NCBI RefSeq assembly: GCF_014648055.1
Contig: NZ_BMQJ01000017.1
Location: forward strand, 1 to 64,000
DNA: 64,000 nucleotides
Direction: 5' to 3'
Source of the DNA: Streptosporangium pseudovulgare
GTDB lineage: Bacteria; Actinomycetota; Actinomycetes; Streptosporangiales; Streptosporangiaceae
Shown: in pieces, positions 52,030-61,408 of the stretch
Layout of the letters: the number at the start of each line of letters is the position of its first letter
Numbering within the stretch: position 1 is the stretch's first letter
The notes under the pieces: model-generated
Database searches by the model: none
What the model saw: only the letters and a program-made list of their open reading frames with translations
Told to the model about the DNA's origin: nothing
Translations under genes and position numbers: made by a program

Positions 52030-53811
52030 TTGGCGCGATCGCGACGGACGGCGGCTTTATCCGCCGTCGCCATGTCTCTCGGACTGAGCGGTGCGGTGCT
52101 TCTGGCTGCCGCGCCGCTCACCGCTCCGATCGCCGACCCGGCGACCGTGCTGGTGGCCGACACCCCCGGCGAGGTCCCGGGATGCGGCACCGACCCCGCC
52201 GCTCCGTGCGACGAGGAGCCCACACCGGTCGTCACGGTCACGGTCACCGCGCCTCCTGAGGAGGAGTCCCCCGCCCCGCCGAAGCCGGCTCCCCGGACGG
52301 TGCACACCACGGTCATCGTCCCCCCGAAGACGACCAAGACTCCGAAGCCGACGAAGACCGTGCGCGAGACCGTGACGGTGCCGGCGCCGCAGCAGACCTC
52401 CGCGCCCCCCGTCGAACCGCCTCCCACCACCCCCGCCAACGAGCCGGTGACGCCGCCGACGACCAGCGACCCGGATCCGTCCTTCCCCAGCACCGAGACG
52501 CAGCCGCAGCCGACCGCGATCCCCACCGCCACGCCGCAGCCGAGCGACACCCCGTTCGAGGAGACCGCTCCCGCGCCGGTCCGCCACGAGATCCGCAACG
52601 CGGGCTCGGAGTTCGACAGCGCCACGCTGAGCGGCCAGCTCGCCATCCCGGCGCTGATCCTGGTGCTGCTGGTGCTGTTCGCCGTACTGATCTTCGAGGG
52701 CAGACTGCGCCGCCTCGCCCACGCGGCGGCCGTCCGCCGGGCGGGTCCCCGTTCCCCGGCCTACCGCGGCCCGGCCGATCCGATGGCCTATCCCGCCGGT
52801 CCCGCCGCTTATCCCGTCGGCCCGGCGGCCTACCCCGCCGGTCCGGGTTACGCGGCCGCGCCGGGCTTCCCGCCGGGGACCTACCAGGGCGGCACGGCCT
52901 ACGCCCCGATCGTCAGCCTGGTGCCCATGCACATGTACCCGCAGGGGTACCCCGAGGGCTACGCCCCCGAGGCGTACGGCCGGCCGTACGAGCACCCGTA
53001 CGGCGGGCAGCCGTACGAGACGGCCTACCTGCCGCCGGGCCATGAGCACGCGTCCGCCGGATACCCGCCGGGCCACGAGCACGCGCCCGCCGGATATCCG
53101 CTGCCGGGTCATGAGCACGCGTCCGCCGGATACCCGCCGTACGCGGAGCCGTACGGCCCGGCGGGGCATGATGAGATGTACGGCGCGGTGCACGACGAGG
53201 CGATGGCGCCCGACGTCCCGGGCACCTTCCACCCCCTGGACGAGGACGCCTTCCCCGGCCCGGCCGCCCGGCCCGCCGGTCCCGGTGATCTCCCTCCCGG
53301 CGAAGGGGATGACGGCCTGCCCCGTGGGGCGGCCGGCCACCCTGGTCCCTCCGGTGAGGCGGGTGCCGGCCGCGGCGGCTCGCCGTCCTCCCCGGAGCGG
53401 GGCGAGCCCGGCGACCACGCCCGGGGCTTCTTCGAACCGGCCCGGCCGCCCGCCGGCGAGGCGCGGCCCGGCGAGAGCCTGACGGACGAGACGCGATCCG
53501 GCGCAGAGAGCCCGACGGGTCCGGCGGGTCCGGCGGGTGGGTCGCGATCCCGCTCCGAAGCCGCCCCCGCCCCCGCCACCGAGCGCGCCCCCGCTCCCGA
53601 ACCCGGTCCCGGGGGGCCACCGCCTTCCGGCCGGGAGTCCGGCTTCGCCGAGGCGCCCTCCGGTCAGGAGCCGGTCCCCGGGGCGTTCCCCGGTCAGGAA
53701 CCGGTTCCCGGGGCGCCCTCCGGTGCCGGGCCGACGGGCACGGTGACCCATCCCCTGCCGGAGCGGGCCGAGGGCAGGAAGAAGCGCGGGCTCTTCCGCC
53801 GCTCGTCCTGA
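52030..53811 (+). CDS. Pro/Thr-rich surface protein with His-rich repeats
   Basis: This 593-aa protein begins with a signal peptide (MARSRRTAALSAVAMSLGLS...). A Pro/Thr/Val-rich outer segment follows (about 60-190; repeated TVTV and TKTPKPTKT), then a membrane helix (about 205-230, LAIPALILVLLVLFAVLIF) and a long Pro/Gly/Tyr/Glu-rich inner tail. The tail contains three copies of a GHEHAxAGYP unit near residues 335-375. TTG 52030 was chosen because GGAGGG lies 5 nt upstream; a TTG at 51991 has no such support. No family recognised. The promoter at 51959 suggests independent transcription from the gene before it. Confidence 0.65.
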   Translation: MARSRRTAALSAVAMSLGLSGAVLLAAAPLTAPIADPATVLVADTPGEVPGCGTDPAAPCDEEPTPVVTVTVTAPPEEESPAPPKPAPRTVHTTVIVPPKTTKTPKPTKTVRETVTVPAPQQTSAPPVEPPPTTPANEPVTPPTTSDPDPSFPSTETQPQPTAIPTATPQPSDTPFEETAPAPVRHEIRNAGSEFDSATLSGQLAIPALILVLLVLFAVLIFEGRLRRLAHAAAVRRAGPRSPAYRGPADPMAYPAGPAAYPVGPAAYPAGPGYAAAPGFPPGTYQGGTAYAPIVSLVPMHMYPQGYPEGYAPEAYGRPYEHPYGGQPYETAYLPPGHEHASAGYPPGHEHAPAGYPLPGHEHASAGYPPYAEPYGPAGHDEMYGAVHDEAMAPDVPGTFHPLDEDAFPGPAARPAGPGDLPPGEGDDGLPRGAAGHPGPSGEAGAGRGGSPSSPERGEPGDHARGFFEPARPPAGEARPGESLTDETRSGAESPTGPAGPAGGSRSRSEAAPAPATERAPAPEPGPGGPPPSGRESGFAEAPSGQEPVPGAFPGQEPVPGAPSGAGPTGTVTHPLPERAEGRKKRGLFRRSS

Positions 53812-54025
53812 CGCCCACCGCGGGCCGGGACGGTCGCTCGTCACGGCGGTTCCGCCAGGACGGCTGCTCATCACGGCCGCTCATCACGGCCGTTCCGCCG
53901 GGACGGCCGCTGGGCACGGCCGTTCCACGGGCCCGGACGGCCGCCTGGCCCGGCGCGTCCCGCCGGACTCGTACGATCTCCCGCCGGGCGAAAAGCGACG
54001 GCGCCGGCCACGCGGATGCGTGGCC

Positions 54026-54139
54026 GGCGCCGTCAGCGGTCACCGGCGCCGTCAGCGGTCACCGGCGCCGTCAGCGGTCACCGGCGCCGTCAGCGGTCAC
54101 CGGCGCCGTCAGCGGTCACCGGCGCCGTCAGCGGTCACC
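54026..54139. repeat. Six perfect 19-bp tandem repeats
   Basis: GGCGCCGTCAGCGGTCACC is repeated six times without change (54026-54139) between two convergent genes. The neighbouring bases continue with partial copies (CACGGTCA, CGGTGATCAC). Each unit holds short inverted segments and could form a small stem. No gene overlaps it. The wider gap 53812-54170 contains only this array and degenerate CGGCCGTTCC-like repeats. Confidence 0.85.
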
Positions 54140-54170
54140 GTGGGCGGTGATCACCCGTCGAGGGAGGGGA

Positions 54171-54932
54171 TCACCGCTTCGCGTCGGAACGCCGGAAGAT
54201 CTTGTTGCCGAGCCAGACCAGCGGGTCGTACCTCCGGTCGACGACGCGCTCCTTCATCGGGATCAGCGCGTTGTCGGTGATCTTGATGTGTTCCGGGCAG
54301 ACCTCGGTGCAGCACTTGGTGATGTTGCAGTAGCCGAGACCGTGCTCCTCCTGCGCGGCGTCCTTGCGGTCCGCCACGTCGTAGGGGTGCATGTCCAGCT
54401 CGGCGATCCGCATGAGGAAGCGCGGACCGGCGAAGGCCGGCTTGTTCTCCTCGTGGTCACGGATCACGTGGCAGACGTTGTTGCACATGAAGCACTCGAT
54501 GCACTTGCGGAACTCCTGGGACCGCTCGACGTCGATCTGCTGCATGCGGTACTCGCCCGGCTTCACGTCCGACGGCGGGGTGAAGGACGGGATCTCCCTG
54601 GCCTTCTGGTAGTTGAACGAGACGTCGGTGACCAGGTCCTTGATCACCGGGAACGCCCGCATGGGCGTCACGGTGATCGTCTCGTCCTCCGCGAAGGTGG
54701 ACATCCGGGTCATGCAGCCGAGCCGGGGCTTGCCGTTGATCTCCATGGAGCAGGAGCCGCACTTGCCGGCCTTGCAGTTCCACCGGACCGCGAGGTCGGG
54801 CGCCTGGGTGGCCTGGAGCCGGTGGATGATGTCGAGGACGACCTCGCCGTCGTTCACCTCGACGGTGAAGTCCTCCAGCCGTCCCTCGCCGCCCTCGCCC
54901 CGCCACACACGGAACTTCGCCTTGTAACTCAT
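54171..54932 (-). CDS. sdhB: Succinate dehydrogenase iron-sulfur subunit (Sdh2 type)
   Basis: The 253-aa protein has the 2Fe-2S site (C53, C58, C61, C73 in CKAGKCGSC...GC) and the 4Fe-4S and 3Fe-4S motifs CIECFMC and KCCTEVCPEH near the C-terminus. It passes electrons from SdhA to the membrane quinone. ATG 54932 has AAGGAG upstream and starts 2 bases after the sdhA stop. With the two upstream genes it forms an operon like Rv0249c-Rv0248c-Rv0247c of M. tuberculosis (Sdh2). Confidence 0.94.
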   Translation of the reverse strand: MSYKAKFRVWRGEGGEGRLEDFTVEVNDGEVVLDIIHRLQATQAPDLAVRWNCKAGKCGSCSMEINGKPRLGCMTRMSTFAEDETITVTPMRAFPVIKDLVTDVSFNYQKAREIPSFTPPSDVKPGEYRMQQIDVERSQEFRKCIECFMCNNVCHVIRDHEENKPAFAGPRFLMRIAELDMHPYDVADRKDAAQEEHGLGYCNITKCCTEVCPEHIKITDNALIPMKERVVDRRYDPLVWLGNKIFRRSDAKR

Positions 54933-54934
54933 GG

Positions 54935-56824
54935 TCACTCCTTGACCAACGCGTCGAAGTCGGCCAGCTCTTCGTCCGTCATGTACTTCTTCAGCTCGTC
55001 GCGTTCGAAGAGCCTGATCAGGTCGCCGCGCATGGACGGCTGGACCTCCTCCTCCACCGTGACCGAACCGTCCGGGCCCAGTGCGCAGGACAGGAGCCTG
55101 CGGCGCCACTCCGGCGACATGCCCGGGAAATCGTCGCGGGTGTGACCGCCGCGGCTCTCCTCGCGGAGCAGGGCCGCCTTGGCCACGCACTCGGAGACCA
55201 GCAGCATGTTGCGCAGGTCGAGGGAGAGGTGCCAGCCGGGGTTGTAGATCCGGCTCCCGGTCGCCCCGACGTGCTCGGCCCGCTCCTTGAGCTTGCCCAC
55301 CGCCTCCAGCGCCTCGGTGATCTCCTCGGACCTGCGGATGATGCCGACCAGCTCGTTCATCGTCCGCTGCAGCTCCTGGTGGACCACGTAGGGGTTCTCC
55401 CCCGACCGCTCCAGCGGCGCCAGCGCCTCGGCCTTCGCCGCCTCCACCGCGTCCTCGGCGACTTTGGGCCGCGCCCGGAGGCCGTCGACGTAGGCGGCGG
55501 CTCCGGCGCCCGCGCGGCGGCCGAAGACCAGCAGGTCGGACAGCGAGTTGCCGCCGAGCCGGTTGGAGCCGTGCATGCCGCCGGAGACCTCACCGGCCGC
55601 GAAGAGGCCGGGGACGGACGCCGCGCCGGTGTCGGCGTCCACCTCGACGCCGCCCATGATGTAGTGGCAGGTCGGGCCGACCTGCATGGGCTCCTTCGTG
55701 ATGTCGACGTCGGCCAGCTCCTTGAACTGGTGGTACATCGAGGGCAGCCGCCGGGTGATCTCCGCGGCGGGCAGCCGGCTGGAGACGTCCAGGAAGACGC
55801 CGCCCTGGGGTGATCCGCGACCGGCCTTGACCTCGGAGTTGATGGCGCGGGCCACCTCGTCACGGGGCAGCAGCTCCGGGGGACGGCGGTTGCCCGCCTG
55901 GTCGGTGTACCAGCGGTCGGCCTCCTCCTCGGTGGTGGCGTACTTGTCCTTGAACACCTCGGGGATGTAGTCGAACATGAAGCGCCTGCCCTCGGAGTTC
56001 TTCAGCACCCCGCCGTCGCCGCGTACGGACTCGGTGACGAGGATGCCGCGGACCGACGGCGGCCAGACCATCCCGGTGGGGTGGAACTGGATGAACTCCA
56101 TGTTGATCAGCTTGGCCCCGGCCAGCAGCGCCAGCGCGTGGCCGTCCCCGGTGTACTCCCAGGAGTTGGAGGTCACCACGTAGGACTTGCCGATGCCGCC
56201 GGTGGCCAGCACGACCGCCGGGGCGTCGAAGAGGACGAACCTGCCGTTCTCCCGCCAGTAGCCGAAGGCGCCGGAGACCGCGTCGCCGTCCTTGAGCAGG
56301 CGGGTCACCGTGCACTCGGCGAAGACCTTGATGTATGCCTCGGCGTCACCGTGCCGCCGCTCGTCCTCCTGCTGGAGGGCGACGACCCGCTGCTGCAGGG
56401 TGCGGATCATCTCCAGGCCGGTACGGTCGCCGACGTGGGCCAGCCGGGGGTACTCGTGCCCGCCGAAGTTACGCTGGCTGATCTTGCCGTCCTTGGTGCG
56501 GTCGAACAGCGCGCCCCACGCCTCCAGCTCCCAGACCCGGTCCGGCGCCTCCTTGGCGTGCAGTTCCGCCATCCGCCAGTTGTTGAGGAACTTGCCGCCG
56601 CGCATGGTGTCGCGGAAGTGCACCATCCAGTTGTCGTCGCTGTTGACGTTGCCCATGGCGGCGGCGGCGCCGCCCTCGGCCATGACGGTGTGCGCCTTGC
56701 CGAACAGCGACTTGCAGATGATCGCGGTCCGCTTGCCCTGCTGGCGGGCCTCGATGGCCGCCCGCAGCCCCGCGCCGCCGGCGCCGATGACGACGACGTC
56801 GTATTCGTGACGCTCGATTTCCAC
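54935..56824 (-). CDS. sdhA: Succinate dehydrogenase flavoprotein subunit (Sdh2 type)
   Basis: The 629-aa flavoprotein has the FAD motif VVIGAGGAGLRAAIEA, KAHTVMAEGGAAAAMG near the flavin-linking His, GHEYPRLAHVGDRTG, FIQFHPTG, and HGSNRLGGNSLSDLLVFGRRAG. It oxidises succinate to fumarate. GTG 56824 was chosen. It lies between the anchor gene and sdhB with tight spacing, so it is one operon. It belongs to a different SdhA subgroup from the partial gene at 63640. Confidence 0.94.
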   Translation of the reverse strand: MEIERHEYDVVVIGAGGAGLRAAIEARQQGKRTAIICKSLFGKAHTVMAEGGAAAAMGNVNSDDNWMVHFRDTMRGGKFLNNWRMAELHAKEAPDRVWELEAWGALFDRTKDGKISQRNFGGHEYPRLAHVGDRTGLEMIRTLQQRVVALQQEDERRHGDAEAYIKVFAECTVTRLLKDGDAVSGAFGYWRENGRFVLFDAPAVVLATGGIGKSYVVTSNSWEYTGDGHALALLAGAKLINMEFIQFHPTGMVWPPSVRGILVTESVRGDGGVLKNSEGRRFMFDYIPEVFKDKYATTEEEADRWYTDQAGNRRPPELLPRDEVARAINSEVKAGRGSPQGGVFLDVSSRLPAAEITRRLPSMYHQFKELADVDITKEPMQVGPTCHYIMGGVEVDADTGAASVPGLFAAGEVSGGMHGSNRLGGNSLSDLLVFGRRAGAGAAAYVDGLRARPKVAEDAVEAAKAEALAPLERSGENPYVVHQELQRTMNELVGIIRRSEEITEALEAVGKLKERAEHVGATGSRIYNPGWHLSLDLRNMLLVSECVAKAALLREESRGGHTRDDFPGMSPEWRRRLLSCALGPDGSVTVEEEVQPSMRGDLIRLFERDELKKYMTDEELADFDALVKE

Positions 56825-56833
56825 AGCAGATCC

Positions 56834-57622
56834 TTATGCGAACGGGAAGTTGATGATGCCCTTGGCGACCAGCCGGACGTAGAGGTCGGCTCCCATGACC
56901 GTGAACATCGAGATCAGCGCCAGCTCCTGGTGCTTGGCGTTGAGCTTGGAGACGAAGCCCCACGCCCGGTACCTGACGGGGTGCCGGGAGAAGTGGTTCA
57001 GACGCCCGGCCGTGATGTGGCGGCAGGAGTGGCACGACAACGTGTACAGGTTGATGAAGACGGCGTTGATGATCAGGATCCACGTGCCGAGGCCGTCCGG
57101 CTTGCCGATGAGGGCCTTCACCGCGTCGATGGCGAGGATCAGGCCGATCACGATCGCCGCGTAGAAGAAGTAGCGGTGGATGTTCTGCAGGATCAGCGGG
57201 AAGCGGGACTCGCCGGTGTAGCGGCGGTGCGGCTCGCCCACCGCGCACGCCGGGGGCGAGAGCCAGAAGCCGCGGTAGTAGGCCTTGCGGTAGTAGTAGC
57301 AGGTGAAGCGGAACCCGGCGGGCAGGCCGAGGATCAGCAGACCGGGCGGCAGGGTGTACCAGTCGCCGAACGGCGCGAAGCCGAACAGCCGGGCCTCCTC
57401 CGGGCAGGTCGCCTGCGCCAGGCACGGGGAGGCGAACGGCGCGTGATATGGGGAGACGAAGAAGCTCTTATCGAAGATCGCCCATGTGGCGTAGATCAGG
57501 AACGCCATGAAGATGATGAAGGTGACCAGGGGGTAGCGCCACCACTGGTCCGTCCGCAGGGTGCGTTCCTTGATCTGCGCACGTTGCCTTCTGGCCGTGT
57601 TCTCGGCCGTTGTCTGGGTCAT
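56834..57622 (-). CDS. Sdh2 membrane anchor subunit
   Basis: The 262-aa protein has five or so membrane helices (first at about 30-50, LVTFIIFMAFLIYATWAIF) and conserved His and Cys residues (NIHRYFFYAA, SCHSCRHITAGR). It resembles the single large anchor encoded by Rv0249c. It links the catalytic subunits to the membrane and quinone pool. ATG 57622 has GAGAGG upstream; an earlier in-frame start would add 17 basic residues. The first gene of the operon. Confidence 0.85.
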   Translation of the reverse strand: MTQTTAENTARRQRAQIKERTLRTDQWWRYPLVTFIIFMAFLIYATWAIFDKSFFVSPYHAPFASPCLAQATCPEEARLFGFAPFGDWYTLPPGLLILGLPAGFRFTCYYYRKAYYRGFWLSPPACAVGEPHRRYTGESRFPLILQNIHRYFFYAAIVIGLILAIDAVKALIGKPDGLGTWILIINAVFINLYTLSCHSCRHITAGRLNHFSRHPVRYRAWGFVSKLNAKHQELALISMFTVMGADLYVRLVAKGIINFPFA

Positions 57623-57768
57623 TTTTGACCTCTCCACCTCCCGCGAACCCTGCTGCCGTGGGGTCCGGGTCATTTAATGTGTGCGGCGCGCCGGAGGCCG
57701 TCGTCGCGCCGGCTCAGCGTGCGCGCGTGTATTGGTGGGGGATACGTTACGACGCTGCCCGGGGGTTG

Positions 57769-57819
57769 TGTGAGAAAGGTCACTCACATTTTCCCGCTCT
57801 CGGTGTGATTCCCGTCACG
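57769..57819. promoter_or_regulatory. Two CRP/GlxR-like sites upstream of the sdh operon
   Basis: TGTGA-GAAAGG-TCACT (57769-57784) and TGTGA-TTCCCG-TCACG (57804-57819) both fit TGTGA-N6-TCAC(A/G/T), centres 35 nt apart and 155-190 nt upstream of the first sdh gene. GlxR, the CRP relative of Corynebacterium, is known to control sdhCAB, so a similar cAMP-dependent input is plausible. The rest of the gap 57623-58147 is GC- and purine-rich, with no gene I can support. Confidence 0.55.
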
Positions 57820-58147
57820 TTGGTCAGGAAAAAGTCACCGGCCGGTCAAGACCGCACGGGAGGGCGGGACGTGGGGAGATCGTCGGTCACGGCGGACGGC
57901 GGCGCGGAAGGTCCGGAGACCGGCGGCACGGGCCGGTGAGGACGGGCGCGGGCCGGTGCGCGGGGCGGGGCCGGAGGGCCGCGGGCGGACGTGAGAGGCG
58001 TGAGGCGAGATCAGAGAGCCGCGGGCGGGCGCGAGACGGGACCGGAGAGGCGCGCGTGGCGGAGCGCGAGGGAACGGCGGGCGGGCCGCGGGGCCGCGAC
58101 GGGCGGCGGCCCCGCGCCGGCCGGACGGGACAGAAAGAGAGGAGAGG

Positions 58148-58597
58148 TCAGTACCGCTGGCTGCTGTTGGGCAGCTTGACCACGGTCACGAAGAAGTCGT
58201 CGATGCGCCGGACCACGCTGATGAACTGGTCGAAGTCGACGGGCTTGGAGACGTAGGCGTTGGCGTGCAGGTTGTAGCTGCGCAGGATGTCCTCCTCGGA
58301 CTCCGACGTCGTCAGCACGACCACGGGGATGCCCCGCAGCTTCTCGTCGGACTTTATGTCCTGCAGCACCTCCCGGCCGTCCTTGCGGGGGAGGTTGAGG
58401 TCGAGCAGGATCAGGTCGGGCCGGGGGGCGTCGGCGTACTCGCCCTCCTGGCGCAGGAAGGCCATGGCCTGCTCGCCGTCGTTGACGACGTGCAGCTTGT
58501 TGCGGACCTTGTTGAGCTCGAACGCCTCCTTGGTCAGCAGGACGTCACCCGGGTCGTCCTCGACCAGGAGCACGTCGATCCAGCGCAGGTCATTCAT
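58148..58597 (-). CDS. Single-domain response regulator (Rcp1-like)
   Basis: The 149-aa protein is a receiver domain with [11 protein letters not shown] at the start, the phospho-acceptor in [14 protein letters not shown] in [11 protein letters not shown] and K in [12 protein letters not shown]. It has no output domain. ATG 58597 has GGAGAG upstream and overlaps the kinase stop by 8 bases, so the two are coupled. It likely receives phosphate from the kinase at 58590. Confidence 0.93.
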   Translation of the reverse strand: MNDLRWIDVLLVEDDPGDVLLTKEAFELNKVRNKLHVVNDGEQAMAFLRQEGEYADAPRPDLILLDLNLPRKDGREVLQDIKSDEKLRGIPVVVLTTSESEEDILRSYNLHANAYVSKPVDFDQFISVVRRIDDFFVTVVKLPNSSQRY

Positions 58598-60182
58598 CGC
58601 TCTCTCCATCAGGAAGGGTCCATTTGAAGGTCGTCCCCGCCGTGCCCGTCGTGCCCGGCTCCGGCTGTTCCACCCAGATCCGGCCGCCGTGGTACTCGAC
58701 GATCTTCTTGCAAAGGGCCAGCCCGATACCGGTGCCGGCGTAGGCGTCCCGGCCGTGCAGGCGCTGGAAGATCAGGAAGATGCGTTCAGTGTATTTGCCG
58801 TCGATGCCTATGCCGTTGTCGGTGCAGGAGAACTCCCACACGTCACCGTCGCGCCGCACGCCGATGTGGATCTTCGGCGGCTCCTCCGAGCGGAACTTCA
58901 CCGCGTTGCCGATGAGGTTCTGGAAGAGCTGGGTGAGCTGGGACCGGTTGCCGCGCACCACGGGCAGCTCGTCGGAGGTCACGGTCGCGCCGGCCTCCTC
59001 GATGGGCGCGGCGAGGTTCTTCAGCGCGGCCTGCAGGGGAACGTCGGCGTCGAGCGTGGCCATCTCCCCGCCGATCCTGCCGACCCTGGAGAAGTCGAGC
59101 AGGTCGTTGATGAGGAGCTGCATGCGCTTGGCGCCGTCCACGGCGAAGGCGATGTACTGCTTGGCGCGGGTGTCGAGCTGGTCGCCGTAGCGCTGGTCGA
59201 GCATCTGGGTGAAGCTGGCCACCTTGCGCAGCGGCTCCTGCAGGTCGTGGCTGGCGACGTAGGCGAACTGCTCCAGCTCGCTGTTGGAGCGCCGCAGCTC
59301 GGCGGCCTGCTCCTCCAGCTTGACCTGCGCCTCGGAGGCGCGCCGCCACTCCGCCAGCATGCGGCGGCGCATGGCGTCGACGTGCCCGGACAGCTCCGAC
59401 AGCTCCGACGGCCGCTCGACCTTGAGGCGGTGGTCGAAATCCCCCTGGCCGACCGCGCGGACCTGCTCGGTCAGCTCGGCCAGCGGACGCAGTACGGCGA
59501 AGCGCACGATCAGCACCGAGCCGATCCCGGCCAGCACCAGGACGGCGACGATCACGCCGAGCGCCACGTAGAGCGCGGACCAGCCCCGGTCCAGCCGGAC
59601 GCTCCCCTCGTCGTGCAGCCGGTTCAGGTGCGCCCGGAGGGTGTCCAGCGACCGGCGGACCTCGGTGAACCGCTCGGCGTTGACCGGCGCCATCCGCTGG
59701 GCGGTCTCGGTCTTGTAGGTCGGCACCGAGGCGATGAGCGCTTCGGCGTAGTCGCGCCGCCAGGCGTCCCCGACGGCCCCGATCCGCTGGACCTCGGCGC
59801 GGACCGCGTCACCCTCCGGCATGCGGGGCATCAGCCGTTCGAGCTCGGCCATCGCCCTGGCCTCGTCGGCGACGGCGGCGCGGTAGGCCAGCAGGGAGCG
59901 TTCCTCGTTCGTCCTGCCGTACGTCCGCGCGGAGCTCTCCTGCGCGGTCAGCGCGTTGGAGATCTCCAGGGTGCGCAGCGCCGCGGGGTCGACGACGTCG
60001 ACCACGGCGCCCCGCAGTCGGGTGAAGTCCTTCATCGAGGCGACCGCGAAGAGGCCGGTGATCGCCAGGGCCGCCGCGATCAGCACCCCGGTGAGCAGGA
60101 ACCACTGCCCGACCCGCAGCTTGCCGAAGCCCGTCGCGGGCTCGGGGGCGGGCAGCGGGCGCAGGCGTCCGCGGTCGCTCAT
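58590..60182 (-). CDS. CHASE3-HAMP sensor histidine kinase
   Basis: The 530-aa kinase has an N-terminal helix (about 27-47), an outside CHASE3-like domain (about 50-190, helical), a second helix (about 205-228), HAMP and a coiled coil. HisKA follows with the phospho-His in [13 protein letters not shown], and then an HATPase_c domain with [18 protein letters not shown] and [12 protein letters not shown]. It is similar to phytochrome-like kinases paired with Rcp1-type regulators. ATG 60182 overlaps the phosphatase stop by one base. Confidence 0.94.
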   Translation of the reverse strand: MSDRGRLRPLPAPEPATGFGKLRVGQWFLLTGVLIAAALAITGLFAVASMKDFTRLRGAVVDVVDPAALRTLEISNALTAQESSARTYGRTNEERSLLAYRAAVADEARAMAELERLMPRMPEGDAVRAEVQRIGAVGDAWRRDYAEALIASVPTYKTETAQRMAPVNAERFTEVRRSLDTLRAHLNRLHDEGSVRLDRGWSALYVALGVIVAVLVLAGIGSVLIVRFAVLRPLAELTEQVRAVGQGDFDHRLKVERPSELSELSGHVDAMRRRMLAEWRRASEAQVKLEEQAAELRRSNSELEQFAYVASHDLQEPLRKVASFTQMLDQRYGDQLDTRAKQYIAFAVDGAKRMQLLINDLLDFSRVGRIGGEMATLDADVPLQAALKNLAAPIEEAGATVTSDELPVVRGNRSQLTQLFQNLIGNAVKFRSEEPPKIHIGVRRDGDVWEFSCTDNGIGIDGKYTERIFLIFQRLHGRDAYAGTGIGLALCKKIVEYHGGRIWVEQPEPGTTGTAGTTFKWTLPDGESDE

Positions 60183-61408
60183 CACGCCTCCTCCGGCTCC
60201 CGCGCGCCGGACCGGGAGATGAGGACGGTGGCGAGGTCGTCGCTGAGCGCGTCGCGGTTCAGCTCGATCACCCGCTCGATCAGCCGGTCGAGGTGGATGC
60301 CGCCCTGCTCGTGGACCAGTCTGAGCAGGCCCTCGGTGCCGAGCAGGTCGGGGCCGCCGCCCACGGTGGCCTCGATCAGGCCGTCGGTGTAAAGGAGCAT
60401 CGACCACTCGTGGCCCAGCGGCACCTCGATCTCCGACCAGTCGATGCCCTGGAAGATCCCCAGCGGGGGGCCGGAGGGGGTGCCCTGCAGCACGCCGATC
60501 GCGCCGTCGCGGATCAGCAGGGGCGGGGGGTGGCCGACCACGTGCATCCGGGCGCGGTCCAGGGAGGCGTCGATCGTGGCGATGCAGAGCGTCGTGAAGA
60601 TCTCCGGGGACTTGCGTTCGAGGCGCAGCACCGAGTCGAGGGTGCGCAGCAGCTCGTTGCCGGTGTGCCCGGCCAGGACCAGGGTCCGCCAGGCGATCCG
60701 CAGCGCCACGCCCAGGGCCGCCTCGTCCGGGCCGTGCCCGCACACGTCGCCGACGACGACGTGCACGGCGCCGTCGGGACCCTGCACGGTGTCCCAGAAG
60801 TCACCGGCGAGCAGGGCGCGGCGGCGGCCGGGGAGGTAGCGGGCCTGGTGCTCCAGGTCGGCGGTCTTCAGCAGCGGGACCGGCAGCAGCCTGCGTTCGA
60901 GGCGGGCGTTCTCCTTGGCCGTCAGCTGGGCCTCGACGAGGCTGCGCTGCGCCAGGTCGGCGCGCTTGCGCTCCATCGCGTAGCTGATCGCCCGGGCCAG
61001 CAGCCTGGCCTCCACGTCCTGCTTGACCAGGAAGTCCTGGGCGCCCGCGGCGACGGCCTCGACGCCGACGTGGGTGTCGTTGAGGCCGGTCAGCACGAGC
61101 ACCGCGGTGTCGGGCGCCATCGACAGCACCTGCTCCAGCGCCTCCAGGTCGCTGGCGTCGGGCAGGGAGAGGTCCACGAGCACGCACTGCACGTCGGGGG
61201 TGAGCCGCTCCCTGGTCTCGGCCAGGGAGCGCGCCCAAATGATCTTAGGAGGGTTCTCCGACTCGCCGAGCAGCTCCTCCACGAGGAAGGCGTCGCCCGC
61301 GTCGTCCTCGATGAGGAGGATCGTGAGCGTGTCGTTGGAGGGGGCGGTCACGGACGCCTCTTCATGGATCGGGGGCACCTTGTCAACGTATGAAGAATAG
61401 TGTGACAT
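60182..61408 (-). CDS. Receiver-PP2C (RsbU-like) phosphatase
   Basis: The 408-aa protein has an N-terminal receiver domain (LLIEDDAGDAF, phospho-acceptor in VLVDLSLPD, K in FLVKQD), a short coiled coil, and a PP2C/SpoIIE phosphatase domain (LLAGDFWDTV, VVGDVCGHGPDEAAL, LYTDGLIEA, LSDDLATVLIS). Such proteins dephosphorylate anti-sigma antagonists, so this operon may end in control of an alternative sigma factor. It is the first gene of a three-gene coupled operon. Confidence 0.92.
   Translation of the reverse strand: MSHYSSYVDKVPPIHEEASVTAPSNDTLTILLIEDDAGDAFLVEELLGESENPPKIIWARSLAETRERLTPDVQCVLVDLSLPDASDLEALEQVLSMAPDTAVLVLTGLNDTHVGVEAVAAGAQDFLVKQDVEARLLARAISYAMERKRADLAQRSLVEAQLTAKENARLERRLLPVPLLKTADLEHQARYLPGRRRALLAGDFWDTVQGPDGAVHVVVGDVCGHGPDEAALGVALRIAWRTLVLAGHTGNELLRTLDSVLRLERKSPEIFTTLCIATIDASLDRARMHVVGHPPPLLIRDGAIGVLQGTPSGPPLGIFQGIDWSEIEVPLGHEWSMLLYTDGLIEATVGGGPDLLGTEGLLRLVHEQGGIHLDRLIERVIELNRDALSDDLATVLISRSGAREPEEA

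Noticed and set aside
38280..53811. The T4SS-like cluster as a second integrated conjugative element
   Set aside because: There is no integrase, relaxase, coupling protein or flanking repeat, and the flanks look like ordinary chromosome.
57610..57939. A 109-codon frame in the sdh upstream gap
   Set aside because: It lies across the CRP-like sites, starts inside the anchor gene on the other strand, and has no domain or ribosome binding site.
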